Notes: generated from the sequence alone by a model not told the origin. Counted from the first letter of the stretch, positions 44,585-54,168 are shown. The stretch: DNA of 64,000 nt from an uncultured Bacteroidota bacterium (GCA_902784465.1 CACZUZ010000004.1:1-64000), one strand, 5' to 3'. Made by a program: numbers and translations.

Positions 44585-45436
44585 CTAGTTGATATCACAT
44601 TCGGCAACGTTGACAATCTGACGGGTGTCGCGGTTGGAGACAAAGGCGACGATGTGGCAGTTGGCAATAATCCATTCGCTGTTAGCGACTTGGTAGTCAA
44701 TTGTCGTCATTTTTTTCTCCCCTTTGGCTCCGGTACAATCTATCTGAGTACCCCAGACGTCGGTGATTACTTCACGGAACAGGTGGTTGTGTATGTAGCT
44801 CTCATTCTTTTCGCTATCAGGCATCAGCTGAGTGGCGTTGATGTTGTCTTCTATGATAAAGAGTGTGAGGTTCAGATTGTCGCCAACATTCTCTAGGAAT
44901 TCGAGATTGACTGTTGTGGAAATCAATCCTTCTGCCTCGGTGGCTGAGACCTCGATGGCTATCGTTGCCTCGCTGTTGACAATTGGGTCGACATAGCTGT
45001 TGATGCCACTGATGGGGTTGAAAAGGTCCCATCCGCTGGCTCCTGGCGTGCGGTTTACCAAAGCCACTGGATATTGGCCAGCATCGAAGACCCCGAAGAA
45101 TTTGCTCCAGGTGTTGCCCGTTGCAGTTCTCAGGTCGGGGTTGTTGGGGTAGGGACGGGTGAAGGTGCTTGAGTCGTGGATGGCTACTGCCAGAAGTTTG
45201 CCACCATACTGCGCGACGGCAGCATTGATGGCGTCTTCGGCGGTGGGGCAGTTAAGGCATCGCACGCCGGTGTATTTCTCTATGAGGGCGCGCTGGGTAT
45301 GGTCGGAGACACCATTGCCGTCGACCCATTCTCCTGAAGCACCGGAATAGATGATATACTGATCTTCCTCTATCTTGTCGCATGCTGTAAAAAGAAGGGC
45401 GACAAGGGTCAAGAGGGATAATACTGTTTTCTTCAT
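44585..45436 (-). CDS. Omp28-related outer-membrane lipoprotein
   Basis: Lipoprotein (283 residues) with lipobox LLFTAC (Cys19) and an Omp28-type thioredoxin-like region: LIEKYTGVRCLNCPTAEDA holds a CLNC redox-like motif (about 58-61), followed by the beta-rich Omp28 domain. In this position after tlpA and a DUF6029 gene, a role in redox handling of outer-membrane or exported proteins is plausible but unproven. Ends next to the MATE start. Confidence 0.85.
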   Translation of the reverse strand: MKKTVLSLLTLVALLFTACDKIEEDQYIIYSGASGEWVDGNGVSDHTQRALIEKYTGVRCLNCPTAEDAINAAVAQYGGKLLAVAIHDSSTFTRPYPNNPDLRTATGNTWSKFFGVFDAGQYPVALVNRTPGASGWDLFNPISGINSYVDPIVNSEATIAIEVSATEAEGLISTTVNLEFLENVGDNLNLTLFIIEDNINATQLMPDSEKNESYIHNHLFREVITDVWGTQIDCTGAKGEKKMTTIDYQVANSEWIIANCHIVAFVSNRDTRQIVNVAECDIN

Positions 45437-45464
45437 TTGTTGTTATTTTTATATAATACATTTG

Positions 45465-45499
45465 TCAATTCACAATTCACCATTCACAATTCACCATTC
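45465..45499. repeat. CAATTCAC tandem repeat
   Basis: Five 7-bp units (CAATTCA, CCATTCA), just downstream of the DUF6029 stop codon on the minus strand and identical in word to 2594-2629. Confidence 0.8.
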
Positions 45500-45504
45500 C
45501 TCAT

Positions 45505-47172
45505 TTAAAAGGAGGTTGTTAGGCTGAAGGTGAGTCCGTTGCTGGCGGGGACGTTGCGGCAGACACCACCGATGCAGATAATGCCCTCGCGTTGTTTGCC
45601 ATAGCCAAGCTGCAGGCGTGTGGCTCCCTTGGTGTAGCCAACCGACAGGTTGTAGTAGTTACCGATGCCGTCGTTGTAGGCATATTGGTCGCTGACAGAG
45701 ACGAACCATGAGGGTGCGAAGTTGTACTCTACAAGTCCCATAATCCAGTCGCCGGCGCGCTTGTCATCGATACTCTCATCGTATTTGCTGTCGCTGCCCA
45801 TCCATTCGGCTTCAAAACGTATGCTATTCTTTTTGTTCATTTTCCATGTCAGGTCGGCCACGACAACGTGGTTGTGATGGTTGTCGCCAGCGTGTCCCTC
45901 AGTGATGGGGTTGAAAACCACGTAACCATAGGTGGCTGCAAATTTGACCGAACTGCTGAGTTTCTTAGCCACTTCGACACTGAGGTCGCCATAGTAGGTG
46001 TCGCCAGTGCCAAAGAATGAGGAGGTGTAGCCATCGGTGCCGCGACCGCCGGCATCGACGGTGTCGAGTCCGGTGATGAGCGAAGCATTGATATGGATGT
46101 CGGTGCCATACTTGCCGCCAAGGAGAGTCTCTTTCTTGAACTTATACATGAAATCGCCCTGCAGTCCCATTTCGCCCATGCTCTGAGTTGCGTAGGGGTA
46201 CATGGAGAGGAACGAGTAGGTGTGCTGCTTGGAGATGGCTGGTATGTAGTTGATGAAGAGCATCTCAGTGTAGGGCTCGGTGCGCGACGAGCGGAAGCCC
46301 ATATTGTCCACTCTCTTGGCCTGAATGTTGGCACTCATGCCTCGTTGCGAATAACTTGCACTCATCCACAACACGTTACCCTCGCGGAAGATATAGTTGT
46401 TGAGGTCGTTGGGGTCCTGGCTCTTGTGTGCGTATTCGGCCTTGAGTCCGAAGCCGCCGTGAGCGAGGTCCATACGGACAGCAGCGGTGGCCACATTCTC
46501 TGGCAGATTGACCTTATATCCATTGACGTTGGCTGGAATCCAGTCATTGACGGCACTCTCGTATTTGCTCACAAACGAGCCGCCGATGGTGAGCCTTGTC
46601 TTGGCATCGGCCCAGGACTTGACTATGTCGTTGAAGCTCAACTCGGCATCCAAGCCACGTACAATGTTTTTCGACTCCAGCCAGAAATAACGTTGCCTGC
46701 CGATGACTCCCTTCAGGATGACGCCACTTAAAGGGCTGTACATTACATTAAATCCGCGAAGGGCGTTGTCGATGCCCAGGTAGCGGTCCTCGTAGGCGCG
46801 GAGCGACATGCCGTTGCCGAACTGCTCGTAAAAGTGGCCGGCAGTGATGGCGAAATTCTCTTTCTTGTAGCTGACGAAATAGTTGGCAATACCCTGTCCT
46901 TCGTAGTCGGGACGGAAACCGAGCATGGGACCCAGATAGGCCTCATAGCGGAGTCCGGCACTGAAGTTGCCGTTGGTATACAGTATGTCGGCACGTGCGT
47001 TGGAGAGAAGTTTCTGTGGTACGTCTTGAGAACCGATGATGGTGTCGCGGTGCGAAATCTGCCCGTCGAGCTGGATGCTGCCAGTGACATGTCCGCCCAT
47101 AATGCCCTGGGCCATTGCCGACATAGAGCATACGGCAAGCAGGGCAGTTAAACAAATAAATCTGCGCTTCAT
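45505..47172 (-). CDS. DUF6029 outer-membrane barrel protein
   Basis: Predicted outer-membrane beta-barrel of 555 residues: signal peptide (about 1-22, SAMAQ), then about 20 amphipathic strands rich in Tyr/Phe/Gly (GNFSAGLRYEAYLGPM, ENFAITAGHFYEQFGNGMSLRAYEDRY), ending with the aromatic residue Phe as barrels do. DUF6029 proteins occur beside TlpA and Omp28 genes across Bacteroidales. A transport or surface role is inferred from the fold only. Confidence 0.85.
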   Translation of the reverse strand: MKRRFICLTALLAVCSMSAMAQGIMGGHVTGSIQLDGQISHRDTIIGSQDVPQKLLSNARADILYTNGNFSAGLRYEAYLGPMLGFRPDYEGQGIANYFVSYKKENFAITAGHFYEQFGNGMSLRAYEDRYLGIDNALRGFNVMYSPLSGVILKGVIGRQRYFWLESKNIVRGLDAELSFNDIVKSWADAKTRLTIGGSFVSKYESAVNDWIPANVNGYKVNLPENVATAAVRMDLAHGGFGLKAEYAHKSQDPNDLNNYIFREGNVLWMSASYSQRGMSANIQAKRVDNMGFRSSRTEPYTEMLFINYIPAISKQHTYSFLSMYPYATQSMGEMGLQGDFMYKFKKETLLGGKYGTDIHINASLITGLDTVDAGGRGTDGYTSSFFGTGDTYYGDLSVEVAKKLSSSVKFAATYGYVVFNPITEGHAGDNHHNHVVVADLTWKMNKKNSIRFEAEWMGSDSKYDESIDDKRAGDWIMGLVEYNFAPSWFVSVSDQYAYNDGIGNYYNLSVGYTKGATRLQLGYGKQREGIICIGGVCRNVPASNGLTFSLTTSF

Positions 47173-47205
47173 TGTTGATGTGTTGATGGTTTATTTGTTG
47201 ATAAA
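47172..47205. repeat. GTTGATG-type short repeat
   Basis: TTGTTGATG/TGTTGATGG/TTTGTTGATA words span the gap between tlpA and DUF6029 and include the tlpA stop codon. Confidence 0.45.
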
Positions 47206-47691
47206 CGACCTTACCTGTTCTATGAGTTCTTCCTCGGCACCAGGCTGATAGCCTTTATGTTGCCACACAATCTCGCCGTTGCCATCCACGATGAATGAGA
47301 AGGGGACGTCGGCGCCCACGTTCATTGCGCGGGCAAGGTCTTTGTTCTGGTCCAGATAGACTTCGTATGGCCAGTCTTTGCCGTCGACCCAAGGTTTGAC
47401 ACGGGCGGCCGAGCGGGTATCGTCGATAGAGATGGCGACGAGCTTGACGCCGGTTTCATTCTGCCATTCCTCGTAAACCTCTTTGATGGCATCCAGCTCA
47501 TTGTTGCAGGGCTTGCACCAGGTGGCCCAGAAACTGATGATGATGGGCTTTCCGTCGTTCTTGATTTCGGACGACTGTACCGTTTTGCCGTCGAGGGTTT
47601 TAAGGCTTATATTCTCGGGGAGCTTGGCATTCTGTGCCATAGCAACAACGCCCATCAAGGTGAGGGCTAAGGTGAAGATTATTTTTTTCAT
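47191..47691 (-). CDS. TlpA family thiol-disulfide oxidoreductase
   Basis: Periplasmic thioredoxin-like reductase of 166 residues: signal peptide (about 1-19, VAMAQ), AhpC/TSA-Redoxin fold with SFWATWCKPCNNEL (redox Cys in WCKPC, about 55-58), and the cis-Pro loop DVPFSFIVD. It would reduce or form disulfides in exported proteins, and is followed in the operon by the DUF6029 barrel and an Omp28 lipoprotein with its own CxxC. Confidence 0.92.
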   Translation of the reverse strand: MKKIIFTLALTLMGVVAMAQNAKLPENISLKTLDGKTVQSSEIKNDGKPIIISFWATWCKPCNNELDAIKEVYEEWQNETGVKLVAISIDDTRSAARVKPWVDGKDWPYEVYLDQNKDLARAMNVGADVPFSFIVDGNGEIVWQHKGYQPGAEEELIEQVRSFINK

Positions 47692-47716
47692 GGTTTTTTA
47701 TGTTTGTTTTTTTTCG

Positions 47717-47850
47717 TGAATTGTGAATCGTGAATGGATTATTGGATGATTGGATTTTCGGATGATTGGATTTTCGGATGATTGGATTTTCGGATGATTG
47801 GATTTTCGGAAGATTGGATTATCTGATGATTGGATTATCTGATGATTGGT
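47717..47850. repeat. GATGATTGGATTTTCG array
   Basis: GTGAATTGTGAATCG words (47717-47736) followed by about seven 16-bp units GGATGATTGGATTTTC. It occupies most of the gap upstream of tlpA and runs into the ispB-type gene, whose last residues (PIIR) and stop codon are written in it. Confidence 0.92.
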
Positions 47851-48788
47851 TTTAGTTTGTCGGTTATGTCGTAAAGAGAGTCGCGGTAGCTGTTGTGGGG
47901 AAGGGCTTCGAGGGCTTTGCGGGCGCGGTCGATGTAGAGGGTGAGGGTGTTGGCGGCTTGGTTGAGATAGCCGCCTTGCGACACTGTGTCAATGACCGTA
48001 TGCAGATTAGTATCAGAAAGGGGCTTTTCCTTTAATAACGCAAGAATTTTTTCTTTATTGTTACGGTTTTTTAGTGCATAGATTAAAGGCAGGGTGCATT
48101 TGCCCTCACGCAAGTCGTTGCCTTGTGGCTTACCGGTTACGGATTCAGGCATATAGTCGAGAATGTCATCACGTATCTGGAACGCGATGCCTATATTGAG
48201 GCCATATAGGCGCGCTTGATTGCGTAGCATGGCATCGTCGGTGGCCAACGTCGAGCCTATTTGACAACAGGCCGACATGAAGGAGGCTGTCTTATGCTCG
48301 ATGATGGTCATGTATATGTCGCTCTCTTCCATGTAGATGCCATTCTGCTGTTGCTGAAGGAGTTCGCCTTCGCTCATCTTTATGACTGCTTCGCTGACAA
48401 TGGCAGTAATCTCTTTGTTGTCCACCTTGTTCAAGGTCTGCATAACCTTGGCCAGATAGTAGTCGCCCATAAGTACAGCCACTTTGTTGCCATACAGGCT
48501 TCTGATCGACGGCTTTCCACGACGGGTGTCTGAGTTGTCTACCACGTCGTCGTGTATCAGTGTGCTGGAATGCAGAATCTCGATAGCAGCGGTGATGGCG
48601 AAAAGAGGATGGTCGGCATCGATGTCGGAAGGCAATCCACAGCAGCATGCAGAAAGCATGGTCAGCTGCGGACGCAGCTGTTTGCCGTTAGTGCTCTGCA
48701 CGTAGCCGTTGACCTCACCCACAAGGGGTACAAAAGAGTCTGTCAGTCTTTTGTAGGCTGTGAGGAAATTGTCGTTGAGAGTTGACAT
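47835..48788 (-). CDS. polyprenyl diphosphate synthase
   Basis: Trans-isoprenyl diphosphate synthase (317 residues), membrane-associated, making the all-trans side chain of menaquinone or a similar chain. Both Asp-rich motifs are seen: LIHDDVVDNSDTRRGKPS and QIRDDILDYM; GKQLRPQL is the N-terminal diphosphate site. Chain length cannot be fixed. The start overlaps the end of dapA by 46 bp and lies in a CAACTCTCAAC word; the 3' end is made of repeat. Confidence 0.93.
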   Translation of the reverse strand: MSTLNDNFLTAYKRLTDSFVPLVGEVNGYVQSTNGKQLRPQLTMLSACCCGLPSDIDADHPLFAITAAIEILHSSTLIHDDVVDNSDTRRGKPSIRSLYGNKVAVLMGDYYLAKVMQTLNKVDNKEITAIVSEAVIKMSEGELLQQQQNGIYMEESDIYMTIIEHKTASFMSACCQIGSTLATDDAMLRNQARLYGLNIGIAFQIRDDILDYMPESVTGKPQGNDLREGKCTLPLIYALKNRNNKEKILALLKEKPLSDTNLHTVIDTVSQGGYLNQAANTLTLYIDRARKALEALPHNSYRDSLYDITDKLKPIIR

Positions 48789-49657
48789 GAGTATTCTTTT
48801 AGCTTGTTGTAGAGTGTTTTCGACACTTTGCAGAGGGGTAGGCGCAACTGGTTTGTGATGCGGTCCTGTATCTCGAGCAGGGCCTTGACACCGCTGGGGT
48901 TGCCCTCCTCAAAGATGGCGTTGATGACGGGCAACAGCTTGTAATGGATTGGCAACGCCTTCTTGAGGTCGCCTTTCATGGCGAAGCGTACCATGTCTGA
49001 CATCTCGCGTGGATATGCATTGGCAATCACCGAGATGACTCCCGAAGCGCCCAACGCAATCATGGGAAGGGTCAGCGCATCGTCGCCCGAGATGACCTTG
49101 AAGCTGGCTGGCTTGTTGCGCAATAGTTCCATGATCTGTTGCATATTACCCGAAGCCTCCTTGATGCCGGCGATGTTGGGGCAGTCGTTGGCGAGCTGCA
49201 GTACGGTATCGGCAGCTATGTTGCACGAGGTGCGTCCTGGCACGTTGTAAAGCAGCACTGGGACGGGCGACACGTCGGCTATCGACTTGAAATGCTCGTA
49301 TAGGCCGCGTTGCTGTGGCTTGTTGTAGTAGGGAGCCACCGAAAGGAGACCACTGATGCCATCGAAATTGGTGGTGCTTATGCTGTCGCATACGGCACGG
49401 GTGTTGTTGCCGCCCAGTCCCAAGACTATGGGAACTCTGCCACCGACAGTCTCGACGATAAACTGCAACAAGGCGGTCTTCTCGCTGTCGGTCATAGTGG
49501 CAGCCTCACTGGTGGTGCCTAGCGCAACAATATAGTCGACACCAGAGTTGATGATGTGGTCGATGAGTTCCTCCAGTTTGCTGAAATCTATGGTCTCTTG
49601 TTTGCGGAATGGGGTAATCAGCGCTACACCTGTTCCATTGAATAAAATCTTTTTCAT
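48743..49657 (-). CDS. dapA: 4-hydroxy-tetrahydrodipicolinate synthase
   Basis: First committed enzyme of lysine/diaminopimelate synthesis: condenses pyruvate with aspartate semialdehyde; cytoplasmic tetramer. 304 residues with GTGVALITPF, ALGTTSEAATM, the catalytic Tyr in LYNVPGRTSCN and the Schiff-base Lys in GIKEASGN. The C-terminal tail SCQLSTTISSQPTKD is non-conserved and is encoded across the start of the prenyl synthase gene, using the same CAACTCT word as the lpxB insert. Confidence 0.96.
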   Translation of the reverse strand: MKKILFNGTGVALITPFRKQETIDFSKLEELIDHIINSGVDYIVALGTTSEAATMTDSEKTALLQFIVETVGGRVPIVLGLGGNNTRAVCDSISTTNFDGISGLLSVAPYYNKPQQRGLYEHFKSIADVSPVPVLLYNVPGRTSCNIAADTVLQLANDCPNIAGIKEASGNMQQIMELLRNKPASFKVISGDDALTLPMIALGASGVISVIANAYPREMSDMVRFAMKGDLKKALPIHYKLLPVINAIFEEGNPSGVKALLEIQDRITNQLRLPLCKVSKTLYNKLKEYSCQLSTTISSQPTKD

Positions 49658-50211
49658 TATTTCTTTATCATTGTCAGATATTTAACAACTTGTTCTATAT
49701 AGTCTTTAAAGTCGATTGTGTTGTTGCCCTTTATAGTGAGGTCGTACATGTCCATAGAGCCTTCGTTGTCGGCTTCGCTGTTGGTGTAGCCCACTTTCAG
49801 GTCGGCATTGGTTCTCGCTGTGATGTATTTGCCGAAGTAGCAGGGTTGTTCTGTGGCGTCGATGAGAAGGTCTAAATGATAATCGGTGAACTGTTCGACG
49901 AGTCCTGTTTTGGGCGTGCCGAAAAAGGTGAAGTCGTCCTTTGCGTTGCAGATAATGGTATCGGTATGGGTGAAAATGTAGTCAATATGGTAGTCTTTTG
50001 GATGCAGTCCGATGAGGTGTATCTTTTTGCCCTGTTTCTGCTGGGCTTTGATGAAGCGGTTGATGAGGTCCCAATAGCCCTCGTTTCCTACAACGAAAAT
50101 GAGACCTATGCTTTTAATGCTTTCCCAGTTTTCGATACGTTTGTCTCGTCCACCTCTAAGAAGCTTGCGCAGTAGTTTTTGCTGATATTTCTCTTTGATG
50201 AATTCTAACAT
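49657..50211 (-). CDS. DUF6913 protein
   Basis: Cytoplasmic protein of 184 residues in a Bacteroidota family of unknown function, typically located next to dapA as here (1-bp overlap). Basic N-terminal helix (KEKYQQKLLRKLLRGGRDKR), then an alpha/beta domain with IKSIGLIFVVGNEGYWDLINRFI and NNTIDFKDYIEQVVKYL. No catalytic motif recognised. It lies 33 bp after rnhB. Confidence 0.82.
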   Translation of the reverse strand: MLEFIKEKYQQKLLRKLLRGGRDKRIENWESIKSIGLIFVVGNEGYWDLINRFIKAQQKQGKKIHLIGLHPKDYHIDYIFTHTDTIICNAKDDFTFFGTPKTGLVEQFTDYHLDLLIDATEQPCYFGKYITARTNADLKVGYTNSEADNEGSMDMYDLTIKGNNTIDFKDYIEQVVKYLTMIKK

Positions 50212-50244
50212 TAATCAGTGGTTGGTGATTAGTGAACAATGTAA

Positions 50245-50844
50245 TCAACTAAATTTCAGTTCTTGCTGTTGATAGAGTGTAAAAGATTTTCTATGTAAGG
50301 GAGTGATGCCATGGTCGAGGATTGCTCGATAATGCTGGCTGGTGGGGTAGCCCTTGTTGCTGTCCCAGCCATAGTGAGGGTATTTTTGGTGTTGCTCTTC
50401 CATGTAGTCGTCGCGGTAGGTCTTCGCCAATATCGATGCCGCTGCAATTGCTTGGTATTTGCCGTCGCCCTTGACGACGCATTGGTAGGGCAGGTCACTC
50501 TCATTGATGAACCTGTTGCCGTCGATGAGAAGGAATTGCGGATGTATGGTCAGTCTGGATACTGCAAGATTCATGGCATGAAAAGAGGCACGTAGTATGT
50601 TAAGATGATCTATTTCCTGGTTGTCGCAGTATGCAACAGCCCATGCTGTGGCGTCGCGTTCTATCTCTTCACGCAACATGTAGCGTTGTCTGGCAGAGAG
50701 CTTTTTGGAGTCGTTGAGCAGAGGGTTGCTGTAGTCGTGGGGCAACACGACGGCAGCGGCATAAACCGGACCCGCCAGACAACCGCGTCCGGCTTCGTCG
50801 CATCCGGCTTCGACAAGTTCTTTATTTAGATATGGAAGAAGCAA
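50245..50844 (-). CDS. rnhB: ribonuclease HII
   Basis: Cytoplasmic enzyme that cuts RNA at RNA-DNA junctions, removing misincorporated ribonucleotides. 199 residues; the catalytic Asp-Glu is in AGCDEAGRGCLAGPVYAAA (Asp16, Glu17), with SKKLSARQR, LLIDGNRFI and AIAAASILAKTYRDDYM. Overlaps the DUF6427 gene by 19 bp and precedes the DUF6913 gene. Confidence 0.96.
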   Translation of the reverse strand: MLLPYLNKELVEAGCDEAGRGCLAGPVYAAAVVLPHDYSNPLLNDSKKLSARQRYMLREEIERDATAWAVAYCDNQEIDHLNILRASFHAMNLAVSRLTIHPQFLLIDGNRFINESDLPYQCVVKGDGKYQAIAAASILAKTYRDDYMEEQHQKYPHYGWDSNKGYPTSQHYRAILDHGITPLHRKSFTLYQQQELKFS

Positions 50845-51815
50845 TGGGTTTGGAGTATGATCGGGGTGAGAAAAAGCAGTGCAAAAGCGACTTCATTTAT
50901 CCATCCCTTTTTGCGATCGGTCGCAATCAGGTTGGATGCAATTAGAGCGAAGGGTAGTGCTGCATACTGCGTGTTGACGATAAAGATTTTGTCGTAAAGC
51001 AGCATCAGTAGGGTTGCCACAAAAGGCAGAAGGAGGATGATGGTGTTTATTCTTTGTTGTATAGTGTTGTCCTTGATTGTTGCAAGCTGTGAAAAGAAGC
51101 CCCACAACAACAACAGAAGGAATATGACATTGGCAACGGTAGCTACAACGTTACTGGTGTCGAACGTTATCTTTATATCTATGATATCGTGGCGGATAAG
51201 AATCCAGTAGTACTCCAGCTTGTCGGTGAGGAATGCGTATACCAACAGCAGGAAGATGGGAGCTGATAATCCCATGATTGCAACAATAATGTCGCGCCAT
51301 TTGTATGACTTGTAGGTTACAAACAGGAAAAGAAAAGGCACAACATAAGTGGCGATAGGGAGATAGCACAGTGCTGCTACGCCAACAAGGAATGCGGCGT
51401 TGAAGATTCTGTCCACTTCAAGGTTGGTGTTGCCCGTTGAGAGCAGTTGGCTCGTTCCGGCTATCAGTGGTAGCCAAGCCAACAGCATGGGGGTGAGGCT
51501 CTGCCGACCGCCACTCCAACTCATGGCCAGGACAAACATCAATGCTGGCATCAACCAATTAACCTTGGTTAATTTATTGTTAGAGAGAATGACGTTGAAC
51601 CATATACCTTCGGCAAGCATCAGCAGCAGACCTATTGCCAACGCCAGTCGAGGCACTCCGATGAGCAGTCTGTGCAGCAGGCCATAAATGGGCGAGAAGT
51701 ACTGTTCGGCCTCCATGCCATCCGGCGACACGAAAGCCCTTAGCCATAGTGCAACCACGGCTATCAGAATAAATACAATCTGCAATAGGGTGTTATGCTG
51801 TAACGCCTTGAGCAT
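50826..51815 (-). CDS. Polytopic membrane protein, DUF6427-like
   Basis: Integral inner-membrane protein of 329 residues with nine to ten hydrophobic helices and a short basic connector (KSYKWRD) between halves; no large soluble domain. Resembles DUF6427 proteins of Bacteroidota; function unknown. First gene of the run to rnhB, DUF6913, dapA and prenyl synthase, with tight overlaps. The gap upstream is entirely ATTCGGAG repeat, so the promoter is not visible. Confidence 0.72.
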   Translation of the reverse strand: MLKALQHNTLLQIVFILIAVVALWLRAFVSPDGMEAEQYFSPIYGLLHRLLIGVPRLALAIGLLLMLAEGIWFNVILSNNKLTKVNWLMPALMFVLAMSWSGGRQSLTPMLLAWLPLIAGTSQLLSTGNTNLEVDRIFNAAFLVGVAALCYLPIATYVVPFLFLFVTYKSYKWRDIIVAIMGLSAPIFLLLVYAFLTDKLEYYWILIRHDIIDIKITFDTSNVVATVANVIFLLLLLWGFFSQLATIKDNTIQQRINTIILLLPFVATLLMLLYDKIFIVNTQYAALPFALIASNLIATDRKKGWINEVAFALLFLTPIILQTHCFFHI

Positions 51816-51816
51816 T

Positions 51817-51979
51817 GATTCGGAGATTCGGAGATTCGGATTATCGGATTATTGGATTTTCGGAGATTCGGATTTTCGGAGATTCGGAGATTCGGAGATT
51901 CGGAGATTCGGATTTTCGGATTTTCGGATTTTCGGAGATTCGGAGATTCGGATTATCGGATTATCGGATTTTCGGAGAT
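51817..51979. repeat. GATTCGGA / GGATTTTC array
   Basis: About twenty 8-bp units (GATTCGGA, GATTTTCG, GATTATCG) fill the whole gap between the S8 protease stop codon and the DUF6427 start codon. Confidence 0.93.
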
Positions 51980-51981
51980 TT

Positions 51982-54168
51982 TTACATCTTTACGAATTTC
52001 GCTGTTCTGATGCCGGCACGGTCCTGCACATGCATGAAATATATGCCTTTGGACAAAGAACTAATGTCGACAGTGCTCTCACCATTGACCTGGAACTGCA
52101 TCATGCGGCGACCGTCGATAGAGTAGATTTCGGCCTGTTGCAAGGCGTTGCTGCCTGTCAAGACGGTGACATTGTTGTTGGCAGGCGAGGGATAGACCAC
52201 CAGGTTGGGGCGTATCTTGGCAGCCTCTTCGATGGAAAGCAGGTCATAGGCAGCGCCGACAGCCTTCAGGGCATCGATTTTGCCATGTCCCCATCTAGGA
52301 CTGATGCTGTCCAATTCCTGTAGAGGACCGGTGTACATATCGTTGCGGGCGGTGCTGAAAATAATGTCACGTATCTGCTCTACCGTCAGTCCTGGATTGG
52401 CCTGCAGCATGAGTGCCACGATGCCAGAAACGTTGGGCGACGACATCGAGGTGCCGCTCAACGATGCCCAAATATAATTGCGGCCGCCCGAGAAGGAGGA
52501 TAGCGACGCCTGATAAGAACTGGTATTGGTCCACGAGGAGATGGAGGAAATGACGTCGTAGCCTGGCGCCGAAATCTCTGGCTTGTTGCGGCCATCCAGC
52601 GTTGGGCCATAACTCGAGAAGTAGGCTATGTTGCCATACATGTAGGTGTCATTGTAATAGTAGTCGGCCGAGTGGGCTGCCACCGAGATGGTTTTCTCGG
52701 CACAGGCAGGCTCGCCGATACCATAATAATAGTCGCCGGCGATGCAATTCAGATTCTGTTCGCCGACAAAATCGTTGCCTGTATTGCCGGCATGGTTCGT
52801 AACCATGCCCACATTCCACACATTGACCATCACTCCCGAGTCGGCGGTGCAGAGCATTAAGATTGTGTATTTGTTGCTGCGCGACACATTCAGTAGCACA
52901 TGCGGACGGCCATCGTTGGGGTTGGCCTGCTCCACCATGATGTCGTAGCCTATAGTGTCGCCATCTTTGGTGACAATGGTGCTGTCGAGAAAAGCTATCT
53001 CGTTCGCAGTGCTGTAGAACGGTGAGTAGGAAATGTTGCCTGTAATGTTGTTTTTCAGGGCAAAAGCTGCCGAGAACTGGTTGCTGCATGTACTGCCGCA
53101 CGACGGTTCGCCCCAGTAGATGAGCCCCTGGCCGACGCCGCTCGAAAAATAGCTGGCTATCGATCTCAATGTGTCGTCGTTGCCAAAAATGTGGCGAAGA
53201 TGGAATTTGGCGTCGCCATTGTTGCCGGCACTTGTCACAAAGACAATGCCTGAGTCGGAATAGGAATTGATGGCTTGGCTCAAGAGCGACGTGCCGTCGA
53301 GGTTGCTGAAAGTGTACATTCCCCAGCTACTGTTGATAACCAGTCGTTTACCAGCCTCCTTGGCGGCACGGTACATCCAACTGACCTGGTCGAGCCACGA
53401 AGGTTCGTCAAGATACCAACTGCCCAACAGGTAGTGTACACCAGGAGCCTGACCCACGGCATGACCGTCTGCGGTGCCCAAGCCACCGCAGATGCCGGCG
53501 ACATGGGTGCCGTGGGTGCCATAACCGTAAAGGTTCGACGTGTCGCCTTTGGCGTTCATGATTTCGGTAGCGGTTTTATATTCGGTTCCATAGTTGAACC
53601 CCTCTGGTGCCGGTCCCGACAGTTTGAAGTGGTCCCATGCTCTCTCGATGCGGGGGTTGTTTTTGCGGTTGATATTGGGGTGGGTGTAGTCAAAACCCCA
53701 GTCGGTGATGCCAATCAGCACTCCCTCGCCGTTGAAAGGCATTGGAAGCCCCAGTCCGGCATGAACGCTGTCGGTGCGTGTGTCGACCTTGGCGCGGTCC
53801 ATCATGGGTGCCACGCGGTGTGCCACGCTGTAGGTCTCTATGCCGGCAGCAGTGCCAAGCACAGAGAGCTGTGCAAGAGGCACCTGCATGGCAACGATAG
53901 AAGCTACGCGGGAAGTGACCTTGATGCCATACTGCCCGAGGGCGGCAGCGTCGAACCCGGGGGTCACTTTGGCGGTGACACCAATGATGGCGTTGCCGTT
54001 CTTGTCATAGCGTATGGGATAGCGGTCTAAGAGTTTTTTTGACATTTTGTCTACGCTTTTAGCCTTGCTATACGACTGCATCAAAGCACGTGTTTCGATT
54101 GTGCTCTTGTTTTGTGCCACAGCAAATAAAGTGCTGAAAGCAAACAGGAAAAACACTATTCTTTTCAT
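51982..54168 (-). CDS. S8 family serine peptidase with T9SS sorting domain
   Basis: Secreted subtilisin-like protease (728 residues). Signal peptide (about 1-18, FAVAQ), N-terminal prodomain-like part, catalytic Asp in ITDWGFDYTHPN (about 154), His in HGTHVAGICGG (about 217), oxyanion Asn in INSSWGMY and Ser in GTSMSSPNVSG (about 570). C-terminal T9SS sorting domain LVVYPSPANNNVTVL ... GIYFMHVQDRAGIRTAKFVKM. It should be exported through the type IX system. Monocistronic or first of a run; the next gene is separated by an 8-bp repeat array. Confidence 0.95.
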   Translation of the reverse strand: MKRIVFFLFAFSTLFAVAQNKSTIETRALMQSYSKAKSVDKMSKKLLDRYPIRYDKNGNAIIGVTAKVTPGFDAAALGQYGIKVTSRVASIVAMQVPLAQLSVLGTAAGIETYSVAHRVAPMMDRAKVDTRTDSVHAGLGLPMPFNGEGVLIGITDWGFDYTHPNINRKNNPRIERAWDHFKLSGPAPEGFNYGTEYKTATEIMNAKGDTSNLYGYGTHGTHVAGICGGLGTADGHAVGQAPGVHYLLGSWYLDEPSWLDQVSWMYRAAKEAGKRLVINSSWGMYTFSNLDGTSLLSQAINSYSDSGIVFVTSAGNNGDAKFHLRHIFGNDDTLRSIASYFSSGVGQGLIYWGEPSCGSTCSNQFSAAFALKNNITGNISYSPFYSTANEIAFLDSTIVTKDGDTIGYDIMVEQANPNDGRPHVLLNVSRSNKYTILMLCTADSGVMVNVWNVGMVTNHAGNTGNDFVGEQNLNCIAGDYYYGIGEPACAEKTISVAAHSADYYYNDTYMYGNIAYFSSYGPTLDGRNKPEISAPGYDVISSISSWTNTSSYQASLSSFSGGRNYIWASLSGTSMSSPNVSGIVALMLQANPGLTVEQIRDIIFSTARNDMYTGPLQELDSISPRWGHGKIDALKAVGAAYDLLSIEEAAKIRPNLVVYPSPANNNVTVLTGSNALQQAEIYSIDGRRMMQFQVNGESTVDISSLSKGIYFMHVQDRAGIRTAKFVKM

